The notes under the pieces: model-generated
The model's input: only the letters and a program-made list of their open reading frames with translations
What the model was told of the DNA's origin: nothing
Databases searched by the model: none
Shown here: piece after piece, positions 1 to 7,428 of the stretch
Position numbering within the stretch: the stretch's first letter is position 1
Layout of the letters: each line of letters begins with the position of its first letter
Made by a program: the position numbers and the translations under genes
Source: Lutibacter sp.
GTDB taxonomy: Bacteria > Bacteroidota > Bacteroidia > Flavobacteriales > Flavobacteriaceae
DNA: 10,330 nucleotides
Direction of reading: 5' to 3'
Assembly (NCBI GenBank): GCA_030599055.1
Contig: JAUVOS010000080.1
Location: 1 to 10,330, forward strand

Positions 1-73
1 CTATTCTAAACTAGAGCCATACAAATCAATATTTTCCATTAAACAAAACACTTAAATCTTAAACCAAAATCAC

Positions 74-81
74 TACCTTTG
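74..81 (+). promoter_or_regulatory. -7 promoter element (TACCTTTG) upstream of uvrA
   Basis: TACCTTTG matches the Bacteroidota sigma-70 -7 consensus TAnnTTTG exactly. No clear TTG is present about 20 nt upstream, so the -33 part is weak (TTA at 52-54 at best). The box ends only 4 nt before the TTG start of uvrA, so transcription would begin at or next to the start codon. The rest of 1-73 is AT-rich with nothing else recognisable. Confidence 0.65.
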
Positions 82-85
82 CAAC

Positions 86-2914
86 TTGTCAAAAAATCAG
101 ACTTATATCGAAGTTTACGGAGCACGTGTTCATAATTTAAAAAATGTTGACGTGCAAATACCGCATGAAAAACTGGTGGTAATCACGGGTTTGAGTGGTA
201 GCGGAAAATCCTCTTTGGCATTTGACACTATTTATGCTGAAGGGCAACGTCGATATATTGAAACTTTCTCCGCCTATGCTAGACAGTTTTTAGGTGGTTT
301 AGAACGTCCTGATGTCGATAAAATTGACGGTCTTTCACCTGTTATTTCTATCGAGCAAAAATCTACGAATAAAAACCCGCGTTCTACGGTAGGTACCATT
401 ACCGAAATCTATGATTTCTTACGCCTTCTTTTTGCACGTGTCGCAGATGCGTACTCCTATAATACGGGTGAAAAAATGGTGCAATATACCGCTGAGCAAA
501 TTAAAGATTTAATCTTTCAAACCTATCAAGACAAGAAAATTTACTTGATGGCTCCTGTTGTTAAATCACGAAAAGGACATTATAAAGAGCTTTTTGAAAG
601 CATTGCTAAACAAGGCTTTGTCCGTGTATATGTCGATGGCGAGTTGTTGGAAATAACAAAAGGCATGCGTTTGGATCGTTATAAAACACACGATATCGCC
701 ACTGTTATTGACCGATTACAAATTGACGACAAATCAGAAAAACGTTTACAAGAAAGTATTCAAACTTCCTTATATCACGGCGATAAAGTACTGCAAGTTT
801 TGGATGTCGATCAACCCGAAAAACCACGTTACTTCAGTAGTGATTTGATGTGTCCGACAACGGGTATTGCCTATCCAAATCCGGAGCCTAATACTTTTTC
901 GTTTAATTCTCCCAAAGGAGCTTGTCCGCATTGCAACGGTTTGGGCTTTGTTCAAGAAGTTAGTCTTGAAAAAATAATTCCTGATGCTACGATTTCCATT
1001 AAAAAAGGAGGTTTGGCGCCAATTGGAGTACAAAAAAATTCATGGATTTTTAAACAACTTGAAATTATTGCAGACCGCTATGATTTCAAGTTAACGGATT
1101 CCATTGCAAAAATTCCAAAAAAAGCAATGGATATTATCTTACACGGAGGAAATGAAAGTTTTGAGGTTAAATCTCAAAGCATGGGGATTACCCGGAATTA
1201 TAATATTGATTTCGAAGGAATCATCTCTTTTATAAACAATCAATTTCATTCAAGTGATTCTTGGTCAATTAAACGTTGGGCAAAAGGATTTATGCTAAAA
1301 AACAACTGCAAGGTTTGTGATGGAAAACGTCTAAAAAAAGAAGCTTTACACTTTAAAATTGATAATAATAATATTTCTGATTTAGCTGAAAAAGACATTC
1401 AAGAATTAGCAGCTTGGTTTGCAACTATTGAACAAAAACTTTCTAAAAAGCAACAAATAATTGCCCATGAAATTATCAAAGAATTACGTACACGTATTCA
1501 ATTTTTATTAGATGTAGGTTTAACGTATTTAAACCTCAATAGAAGTTCAAAATCACTTTCAGGTGGTGAAGCACAACGCATTCGATTGGCAACTCAGATT
1601 GGTTCGCAATTGGTCGGTGTACTTTATATTTTAGATGAACCCAGCATTGGTTTACACCAACGTGACAATAAAAAACTAATAGATTCACTCATTAAATTAA
1701 GAGATGTAGGAAATTCAGTTATTGTGGTTGAACACGATAAAGAAATGATTCAACATGCTGATTACGTTTTAGATATTGGTCCCGGTGCCGGAATTCACGG
1801 CGGAGAAATTGTAAGCGAAGGAAATTATAAAGAACTACTAACTCACAATACGCTCACTGCTGACTATTTAAAAGGAACGAAAGAGATTCCAACACCAAAA
1901 AAAAGACGCAAAGGAAATGGAAATAATATTTGGTTAAAAGGAGCAACCGGAAATAATTTAAAAAATGTAGATATAAAAATTCCGTTGGGTCAATTAATAT
2001 GTGTTACAGGAGTTTCAGGAAGTGGAAAATCTACCTTGATAAACGAGACTTTATATCCGATATTAAACAAACATATTTACAAAGGAGTAAAGGAACCGCT
2101 ACCCTACCAAAGTATAAAGGGTTTAGAACATATTGATAAAATAATTGATATTGACCAATCACCAATCGGGCGAACTCCTCGTTCTAATCCGGCGACCTAT
2201 ACCGGGGTTTTTACAGAAATTAGAAGTCTTTTTGCACTAACTCCTGAGGCTAAAATTAGAGGTTATAAACCTGGGCGTTTTTCTTTTAACGTAAAAGGAG
2301 GACGATGCGAAACCTGTAGCGGTGCCGGAGTAAAAGTTATTGAAATGAATTTCCTTCCTGATGTACACGTAGAATGTGAAACTTGTCGTGGAAAGCGTTT
2401 TAATCGGGAGACTTTAGAAATCAGATATAAAGGGAAATCAATTTCTGATATTCTAGATATGACTATTGAAGATGCCGTTCCCTTTTTTGAAAATATCCCC
2501 AAGATTTATAGAAAACTAAAAACGCTACACGATGTAGGTTTGGATTACATTAAATTAGGACAACCTTCAACTACCGTAAGTGGCGGAGAAGCACAACGTA
2601 TTAAATTAGCGAGTGAATTGTCAAAAAAAGCAACAGGCAAGACCTTTTACATACTCGATGAACCCACTACAGGCTTGCATTTTGAGGACATTAAAGTTTT
2701 GATGGAAGTTTTACAAAAATTAGTTGACAAAGGAAATAGTGTCGTAATAATCGAACACAATATGGATGTGATAAAACTCGCCGACTATATTATTGATATT
2801 GGAATGGAAGGCGGAAAAAAAGGCGGTGAAATTGTATGTACAGGAACACCCGAGCAAATAAGCAGCAATAAGAAAAGCTACACGGCAAAATATTTAAAAG
2901 AAGAATTGTCATAA
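86..2914 (+). CDS. uvrA: Excinuclease ABC subunit A (UvrA)
   Basis: DNA-damage recognition ATPase of nucleotide excision repair, acting with UvrB and UvrC in the cytoplasm. At 942 residues it has the usual family length. It contains two ABC ATPase modules. Module 1 has Walker A GLSGSGKSS (K41), signature SGGEAQRIRL from S492 and Walker B LDEPSIGLH (D517, E518). Module 2 has GVSGSGKST (K648), SGGEAQRIKL from S832 and LDEPTTGLH (D858, E859). The second zinc module C741-X2-C744-X19-C764-X2-C767 is complete, and a CKVC pair lies at 408-411. In the first zinc module the second cysteine is Thr (C256-P-T-T259, then C280-X2-C283). I recall the same CPTTG form in other flavobacterial UvrA proteins. 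The start is TTG: no ATG or GTG lies in frame between the upstream stop at 53-55 and this codon, and IEVYGARVHNLKNV aligns with the normal UvrA N terminus. No clear terminator follows. Confidence 0.97.
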   Translation: MSKNQTYIEVYGARVHNLKNVDVQIPHEKLVVITGLSGSGKSSLAFDTIYAEGQRRYIETFSAYARQFLGGLERPDVDKIDGLSPVISIEQKSTNKNPRSTVGTITEIYDFLRLLFARVADAYSYNTGEKMVQYTAEQIKDLIFQTYQDKKIYLMAPVVKSRKGHYKELFESIAKQGFVRVYVDGELLEITKGMRLDRYKTHDIATVIDRLQIDDKSEKRLQESIQTSLYHGDKVLQVLDVDQPEKPRYFSSDLMCPTTGIAYPNPEPNTFSFNSPKGACPHCNGLGFVQEVSLEKIIPDATISIKKGGLAPIGVQKNSWIFKQLEIIADRYDFKLTDSIAKIPKKAMDIILHGGNESFEVKSQSMGITRNYNIDFEGIISFINNQFHSSDSWSIKRWAKGFMLKNNCKVCDGKRLKKEALHFKIDNNNISDLAEKDIQELAAWFATIEQKLSKKQQIIAHEIIKELRTRIQFLLDVGLTYLNLNRSSKSLSGGEAQRIRLATQIGSQLVGVLYILDEPSIGLHQRDNKKLIDSLIKLRDVGNSVIVVEHDKEMIQHADYVLDIGPGAGIHGGEIVSEGNYKELLTHNTLTADYLKGTKEIPTPKKRRKGNGNNIWLKGATGNNLKNVDIKIPLGQLICVTGVSGSGKSTLINETLYPILNKHIYKGVKEPLPYQSIKGLEHIDKIIDIDQSPIGRTPRSNPATYTGVFTEIRSLFALTPEAKIRGYKPGRFSFNVKGGRCETCSGAGVKVIEMNFLPDVHVECETCRGKRFNRETLEIRYKGKSISDILDMTIEDAVPFFENIPKIYRKLKTLHDVGLDYIKLGQPSTTVSGGEAQRIKLASELSKKATGKTFYILDEPTTGLHFEDIKVLMEVLQKLVDKGNSVVIIEHNMDVIKLADYIIDIGMEGGKKGGEIVCTGTPEQISSNKKSYTAKYLKEELS

Positions 2915-2922
2915 TTATAATG

Positions 2923-2930
2923 TATTTTTG
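2923..2930 (+). promoter_or_regulatory. Possible -7 element (TATTTTTG) for the 2963-7055 genes
   Basis: TATTTTTG fits TAnnTTTG and lies 32 nt before the ATG at 2963. The nearest TTG upstream (2906-2908) leaves a spacer of only 14 nt, shorter than the usual 19-21. In an AT-rich gap a chance match is possible. Confidence 0.35.
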
Positions 2931-2962
2931 AATTCAAACTAAAAACAAAACTTTAAAAATAA

Positions 2963-3475
2963 ATGAATATAGTAATCATCCAAGGAAGTTCGCGAAGTGA
3001 TGGAAACACACATAAAGTAAGTAGCGAATTACAAAAATTATTAAATTGCGATTTAATAGACTTAAACAAAAAAGAAATTGGTCATTTTGACTATGAATAT
3101 AAAAACCAAGATGATGATTTTCCTCCTTTAATTAATAAAATTGCAAACGAATATGATATCTTGATTTTTGCATCTCCGGTTTATTGGTACACAATGAGTG
3201 GAAAAATGAAGGTGTTTTTTGACAGAATTTCAGATATCATTAGAATAGATAAAGAAACGGGTAGAAAGTTACGTGGAAAACACATGGCAGCTTTAAGTTG
3301 CGGTTACGGTAGCGATGCCATTGAAGGCTTTTTTATTCCTTTTCAAAAAAGCGCTGCTTACCTTGGTATTAATTATATCGGAGACATTCACACTTGGGTA
3401 CAATCTGAAGAATTAGATCATAAAGTTAAGACTCACATTCAAAAATTTGCAGAAAAAATACAAGCAATAAGATAA
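2963..3475 (+). CDS. NAD(P)H-dependent FMN reductase-like flavoprotein
   Basis: A 170-residue cytoplasmic protein with the flavodoxin-like fold of the NADPH-dependent FMN reductase family (PF03358 type). The FMN phosphate loop GSSRSDGNT lies at residues 8-16 straight after the first strand (NIVIIQ). SPVYWYTMSGKMKVFFDR at 71-88 is the loop and helix that contact the isoalloxazine ring in this family. AALSCGYG (109-116) follows on the next strand. The family reduces FMN, quinones, azo or nitro compounds with NAD(P)H; the true substrate cannot be read here. The ATG follows an A-rich stretch typical of Bacteroidota start sites. It lies 48 nt after uvrA and 26 nt before the LOG-family gene, so it is probably co-transcribed with the latter. 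Confidence 0.85.
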   Translation: MNIVIIQGSSRSDGNTHKVSSELQKLLNCDLIDLNKKEIGHFDYEYKNQDDDFPPLINKIANEYDILIFASPVYWYTMSGKMKVFFDRISDIIRIDKETGRKLRGKHMAALSCGYGSDAIEGFFIPFQKSAAYLGINYIGDIHTWVQSEELDHKVKTHIQKFAEKIQAIR

Positions 3476-3501
3476 TTTAAAAAGATTAAATAAGATAACA
3501 G

Positions 3502-4212
3502 ATGACAAACGAAGACAGAAGAATACAAAATAAATTAAAAATCAAAACTTGGAACGAAATTAAAACCAATGATTCTTGGGCAATATTTAAAATAATGTCT
3601 GAATTTGTTGAAGGTTATGAACGCCTCAGTCGTATAGGTCCTTGCGTGAGTATCTATGGTTCTGCACGCACAAAACCCAATGAAACCAATTACCTATTGG
3701 CAGAAGAAATTGCTTATAAATTAACACAAAGCGGTTTTGGCATCATTACAGGAGGAGGCCCAGGTATAATGGAAGCCGGAAATAAAGGAGCCATGCGTGG
3801 CAAAGGAGTTTCTGTTGGTTTAAATATTGATTTACCATTCGAACAACACGATAATCCGTATATTGATAGTGATAAAAGTTTAGATTTTGATTATTTCTTT
3901 GTAAGGAAGGTGATGTTTATGAAATACGCTCAAGGATTTGTTGTCTTACCCGGTGGTTTTGGAACTATGGATGAACTATTTGAAGCAATTACACTAATTC
4001 AAACAGGTAAAATCGGACGTTTTCCAATTGTTCTAATTGGAAAGAAATTTTGGAGTGGTTTGTTAGATTGGATAAAACAAACGCTGTTAGAAGACAACGG
4101 TAATATTAGTGAAAAAGATCTCAATCTGTTTAGAATTGTTGATACTGCCGATGAAGCCGTTGAACATTTTGTGAAATTCTATGAAAAATACAATCTTACA
4201 CCAAACTTCTAA
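3502..4212 (+). CDS. LOG/TIGR00730 family Rossmann-fold protein (putative nucleoside 5'-monophosphate phosphoribohydrolase)
   Basis: A 236-residue soluble protein of the family often mislabelled lysine decarboxylase. Characterised members cleave the N-glycosidic bond of cytokinin riboside monophosphates or of purine nucleotides such as AMP or GMP, giving free base and ribose 5-phosphate. The family signature PGGFGTMDE (150-158, with the catalytic Glu158) is intact, as are GGGPGIMEAGN (84-94), the GSAR loop (53-56) and the Arg-Lys pair R135-K136 before it. The first 45 residues are a polar helical extension found in many bacterial members. The ATG at 3502 has no competing start nearby. Short gaps on both sides (26 and 29 nt) suggest an operon with the flavoprotein and the M1-like gene. 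The catalytic motifs suggest an active enzyme; the substrate is inferred from the family only. Confidence 0.88.
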   Translation: MTNEDRRIQNKLKIKTWNEIKTNDSWAIFKIMSEFVEGYERLSRIGPCVSIYGSARTKPNETNYLLAEEIAYKLTQSGFGIITGGGPGIMEAGNKGAMRGKGVSVGLNIDLPFEQHDNPYIDSDKSLDFDYFFVRKVMFMKYAQGFVVLPGGFGTMDELFEAITLIQTGKIGRFPIVLIGKKFWSGLLDWIKQTLLEDNGNISEKDLNLFRIVDTADEAVEHFVKFYEKYNLTPNF

Positions 4213-4241
4213 ACCTAGCTAACTTTTATATTATTCGATTT

Positions 4242-7055
4242 TTGCTCAACAATATAATACAAATAGCAAGCCTATTTTTAGCGCTGATGAGCCTACAAAA
4301 TATTTGGGCTCAAAATGACAATATTGTTATGAATGTACGACTTGATGAAGAATCAAAAAGTTTGAAAATTCATCAAATAATCACTTATTATAATCATTCG
4401 CAAGACAGTTTAAACAGTATTTACTTTCACGATTGGAACAATGCTTTCTCAAGTAAAAAAACAGCTTTAGGAAAACGTTTTGTTGAAAATTATAGTAAAA
4501 AATTCTTTTTTGCCAAAGAAAAAGATCGCGGTAGCACAAGTGTAAATAATATAGCTGTTAACTATCAAACTACAACTTGGGAAAGACCAAATAATCATGC
4601 TGATTTTATCAAAATTTTATTAAAAGATGCGCTTCTACCTAAAGATTCAGTGCGTATTGAACTGAGCTATACTGTAAAACTTCCCAATGCAAAATTTACT
4701 TCTTATGGTGTAGATGATACAACCTATAATTTACGCTATTGGCACATAGTTCCAGCCGTTTATGACAAAACTTGGCATTTAATACATCATCTTGATATGG
4801 ATGATCTTTATCAAAGACCTACAGACTATTCCGTTACATTTTTAGTTCCTGATAAATATCATCTTGAAAGTAATTTAAATACCCAAACAAAAAACGATAA
4901 TGAATATGTTTTATCAGGTTCCGATAGTCAAGATTTACAAATACATCTTTCAACAAAAAAGGAATTTGAAAATTTTCAAACTGATAAAATACTAGTAACA
5001 ACAAATTTAAATACAATTGAAATTGGCACATCTGTTAAAAAAGATATTCTCAATAGACAATTAATTTTCTTGGAACGACATTTGGGTGTCTATTCGCACA
5101 CAAAACTATTCCTCAATAAAACAAGCTATACTAAAAATCCATTGTATGGAATGAATCAACTTCCTGGTTTTTTACGACCTTTCTCAGACACCTTTGAGTG
5201 GGATTTACGTATGTTTAAAACCTTAACCCAACAATATATTGACAACTGCATTCCTTCGCAAACACGTGAAAACACTTGGTTACGAAATGGCATTCATTCC
5301 TATATGATGATGCAATACGTAAACTCATTTTATCCAGAAGTAAAACTGCTGGGAAATTTGTCTAAGATATGGGGAATTCGCTCCTATCACTTTTCTGAAT
5401 TAAATTATAATGAGCGGTATAGCTTTATCTATCAATATACGGCACGAACGAACCACGATCAAAGTTTATTAACACAATCTGATTCGTTAACCAATTTTAA
5501 TCGATTAATTTCTAATAGATTTAAAGCAGGTCTAGCACTACAATATCTCAATGATTTTTTGGGTGATAGTATCGTAAATAAAGGAATAAAACACTATTTT
5601 TCGGGTACAGCTATAAAGAATAAAGAGGAAACTTTTAAAGACTTTGTATATTCCAAAACAGAAAAAGATGTCAGTTGGTTTTTTGATAGCTTTTTAAAAA
5701 CAGATAAAAAAGTTGATTATACTTTAAAAAGAAAGAAAACAGATAAAGACTCAATAAGCATACTCATAAAAAATAAAAGGAATATCGCATTTCCAATAAG
5801 CCTGTACGGTTTAAATAACGAGGGACAAATTCAATCTAAAACTTGGTTTACGGAAATTGACACAGTAAAAATAATAAGCTTACCCAAAAAGAATAGCAAT
5901 CGTTGGGTATTAAATTATGAGAATAAAGTCCCTGAAATCAATCGACGAAACAACAGCGAGACTACGCATTGGTCTCTCTTAAACAAACCATTAAAAATTA
6001 GGTTACTCGCAGATTTTGAAGCTCCAAATTATACACAAGTTTTCTTAGAACCCAAAGCTGATTACAATTTATATGACGGAATTATTATCGCTTCCACTTT
6101 TAAGAATTACAGTAAATTACACAAGGATTTGAAGATAGCGGCAACACCTTCCTATAGTTTTAAAAGTCAATCAATCTCAGGATATTTTAAAACAGTATAT
6201 CATAAATACCTCGAAAACAAAACAATAAATAGTTATCGTTTTGGGATAGGCGGTAGTTATTTTCATTATCAACCCAATTTGGCTTATAAAAAAATAACCC
6301 CTTATGCTCAAATTTTTTTCAAAAGAAAAAATTTGCGTTCAGTAAAAAGCAGATCTACAAGTATAAGTTATACTATGGTTGATAAAGAGATTGATCTAAC
6401 ACAAACCACAGCTTCTGAATTTGACAGCTATAATATATTAAATCTAAATTATAGTTATCACAATCCTGAAATAATTAACAATTTTTCATATTCTACTGAT
6501 ATAGAAATTGCTTCTAAATTTAGTAAGCTATCAACAGATATACGATTCAGAAAATTGACGGACAACAACCAGCAATTTGGTGTTCGCTTGTTTGCAGGAA
6601 TTTTTCTACATAATAAAACAACAACTGATTATTTTAGTTTTGGAATCAATCGACCTAACGACTATTTGTTTAAATATCGTTATTATGGACGTGCCGAAAC
6701 CGACGGAATTTATAGCCAACAAATCATCATTAACGATGGTGGTTTTAAATCACAAATACCAGTGGGCTTCGCTAACCAGTGGATTACTTCCTTAAACACA
6801 AGTATTGGAATTTGGCGTTGGTTTGAAATTTACAATGACGCAGGACTTGTAAAAAACAAGAATAAATCCGTTTATTTTGTCCATGATAAAGGAGTTCGAC
6901 TCAATTTTGTAAATGATATATTTGAAGTGTACTTTCCTTTACATTCGAATAACGGGTGGGAAGTAGCAAAACCACATTATGAAGAACGAATACGTTTTGT
7001 TTTTAAAGCAGATTTTTCGAGTATTTATAGTTTCTTAAAAAGGGGATTTTTATAA
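4242..7055 (+). CDS. Secreted M1-peptidase-like pseudoenzyme with C-terminal outer-membrane beta-barrel region
   Basis: A 937-residue exported protein. Residues 1-24 form a signal peptide (hydrophobic LASLFLAL-type core, ending IWAQ before N25). The N-terminal half resembles M1 (gluzincin) aminopeptidases: a beta-rich domain to about residue 215, then a helical region to about 480. At the expected place, the zinc motif HEXXH-X18-E reads K326-T-L-T-Q330, then 18 residues, then N349 in WLRNG (normally WLxEG). All ligands and the catalytic Glu are therefore absent, although spacing and flanks are kept. From about Y611 to the end the sequence is rich in alternating polar/aromatic strands, as in an outer-membrane barrel. 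The start is uncertain. TTG at 4242 is the only usual start after the in-frame stop at 4182, but ATT at 4230 or 4233 would add an Arg to the signal peptide. M16 would destroy it. Substrate and role are unknown. Confidence 0.75.
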   Translation: MLNNIIQIASLFLALMSLQNIWAQNDNIVMNVRLDEESKSLKIHQIITYYNHSQDSLNSIYFHDWNNAFSSKKTALGKRFVENYSKKFFFAKEKDRGSTSVNNIAVNYQTTTWERPNNHADFIKILLKDALLPKDSVRIELSYTVKLPNAKFTSYGVDDTTYNLRYWHIVPAVYDKTWHLIHHLDMDDLYQRPTDYSVTFLVPDKYHLESNLNTQTKNDNEYVLSGSDSQDLQIHLSTKKEFENFQTDKILVTTNLNTIEIGTSVKKDILNRQLIFLERHLGVYSHTKLFLNKTSYTKNPLYGMNQLPGFLRPFSDTFEWDLRMFKTLTQQYIDNCIPSQTRENTWLRNGIHSYMMMQYVNSFYPEVKLLGNLSKIWGIRSYHFSELNYNERYSFIYQYTARTNHDQSLLTQSDSLTNFNRLISNRFKAGLALQYLNDFLGDSIVNKGIKHYFSGTAIKNKEETFKDFVYSKTEKDVSWFFDSFLKTDKKVDYTLKRKKTDKDSISILIKNKRNIAFPISLYGLNNEGQIQSKTWFTEIDTVKIISLPKKNSNRWVLNYENKVPEINRRNNSETTHWSLLNKPLKIRLLADFEAPNYTQVFLEPKADYNLYDGIIIASTFKNYSKLHKDLKIAATPSYSFKSQSISGYFKTVYHKYLENKTINSYRFGIGGSYFHYQPNLAYKKITPYAQIFFKRKNLRSVKSRSTSISYTMVDKEIDLTQTTASEFDSYNILNLNYSYHNPEIINNFSYSTDIEIASKFSKLSTDIRFRKLTDNNQQFGVRLFAGIFLHNKTTTDYFSFGINRPNDYLFKYRYYGRAETDGIYSQQIIINDGGFKSQIPVGFANQWITSLNTSIGIWRWFEIYNDAGLVKNKNKSVYFVHDKGVRLNFVNDIFEVYFPLHSNNGWEVAKPHYEERIRFVFKADFSSIYSFLKRGFL

Positions 7056-7065
7056 CTCCCTTTTT
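7037..7065 (+). terminator. Hairpin terminator at the end of the M1-like gene
   Basis: AAAAAGGG (7037-7044) pairs with CCCTTTTT (7058-7065), with an additional G-T pair at the loop end. The stem spans the stop codon of the M1-like gene and ends in a T-run. The inverted sequence also ends in T's on the other strand, so it may work both ways. It faces the terminator at 7074-7115, which serves minus-strand transcripts. Confidence 0.6.
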
Positions 7066-7073
7066 CAACACAT

Positions 7074-7115
7074 AAAAAAGGGGTCATAACCTTAAAAATC
7101 GGTTTGTAACCCCTT
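7074..7115 (-). terminator. Intrinsic terminator of the left minus-strand RNA
   Basis: AAGGGGT (7078-7084) pairs with ACCCCTT (7109-7115), and AACC (7088-7091) pairs with GGTT (7101-7104), around a 9-nt loop. Read on the minus strand the stem is followed at once by six T's (A-run 7074-7079). On the + strand it is followed by A and C's, so it points to minus-strand termination. Confidence 0.65.
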
Positions 7116-7204
7116 ACCCCCAAAATAATACTTTTCAGTAAAATATTTTTTTTTAAACACTTCTCTTACAATTTCCCCCAAGTCACTAATAATTAACTTT
7201 TTAC
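7074..7204 (-). ncRNA. Candidate small RNA A (about 130 nt)
   Basis: Predicted, with no family recognised. On the minus strand a good promoter (7210-7240) predicts a start near 7204, and a hairpin plus T6 predicts an end near 7074. The RNA contains two G5 runs. The first lies in GGGGGAAATTGTAAGAGAA, which recurs almost unchanged in RNA B; the second lies just before the terminator. A 29-codon ORF on the minus strand (7181-7092, TTG start, ending in the terminator loop) begins at the shared G-rich block. It has no other support, so a peptide product cannot be excluded. The ends are estimates of a few nt. Confidence 0.5.
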
Positions 7205-7275
7205 AAGAACAAATGTATGTCAGAATGATCTTCTAGACAAGAGGAAAATACACCTTTATTAAAAGGGGTTTTTCC
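7161..7275. repeat. 115-bp imperfect direct repeat, copy A
   Basis: Same length as copy B at 7427-7541, with small internal shifts. Blocks shared by both copies: TTCTCTT(T)ACAATT(T)CCCCC at the left end, CAAATnTnTGT in the middle, TCTTnTAnACAAGAGGAAAA, and AAAAGGGGTTTTTCC at the right end. Between the last two blocks copy A can fold: AGGAAAA (7242-7248) with TTTTCCT (7270-7276), and CCTTT (7253-7257) with AAAGG (7262-7266). The shared blocks include the minus-strand promoter and the start of RNA A. Confidence 0.75.
7210..7240 (-). promoter_or_regulatory. Minus-strand promoter of RNA A (TTG-N20-TACATTTG)
   Basis: Read on the minus strand, TTG (7240-7238) is followed by 20 nt and then TACATTTG (7217-7210), an exact TAnnTTTG box at the normal Bacteroidota spacing. 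The TTG sits in a CTCTTGT context shared with copy B. It is the most complete two-part promoter in the window. Confidence 0.6.
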
Positions 7276-7284
7276 TATTTCCAG

Positions 7285-7318
7285 AAAAAAAAGCTTGCGA
7301 TATGCTACCCCAAGCTTT
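7285..7318 (-). terminator. Intrinsic terminator of minus-strand RNA B
   Basis: CAAGCTTT (7311-7318) is the inverted copy of AAAGCTTG (7290-7297): 8 perfect base pairs around a 13-nt loop. Read on the minus strand it is followed by five more T's (eight in all, A-run 7285-7292). On the + strand the downstream sequence is TTTAATTC without a real T-run. Confidence 0.7.
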
Positions 7319-7348
7319 AATTCTTAACAAAACCTTTATCTCTTTTCA

Positions 7349-7428
7349 CATAGCAATTCAATTTCATAGCAATTCGTTTTCGTAGCAATTCGATTTCATA
7401 GCAATTCGATTTCGTAGCAACTCACTTT
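7349..7428. repeat. Tandem array of five 16-bp units (CRTAGCAATTCRATTT)
   Basis: Units start at 7349, 7365, 7381, 7397 and 7413. The core TAGCAATTC is exact in four units and TAGCAACTC in the last. The first two bases vary CA, CA, CG, CA, CG. There are no spacers, so this is not a CRISPR array. The length is not a multiple of three and it lies in no + strand gene. The fifth unit runs into repeat copy B. On the minus strand the units form the body of RNA B. Confidence 0.9.

Noticed and set aside
770..1033. Minus-strand reading frames inside uvrA (also 2263-2502)
   Set aside because: They mirror the conserved UvrA coding sequence and show no domain or start context of their own.
4834..5031. 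Minus-strand frame in the M1-like gene and the + frame at 6577-6795
   Set aside because: Both overlap clear coding sequence and have low-complexity, family-less translations.
7290..7318. AAAGCTTG/CAAGCTTT as ends of an insertion element
   Set aside because: The copies are only 13 nt apart, there is no transposase or target duplication, and the T-run fits a terminator.
7349..7428. CRISPR array
   Set aside because: The 16-bp units are directly adjacent with no spacers, and no cas genes are present.
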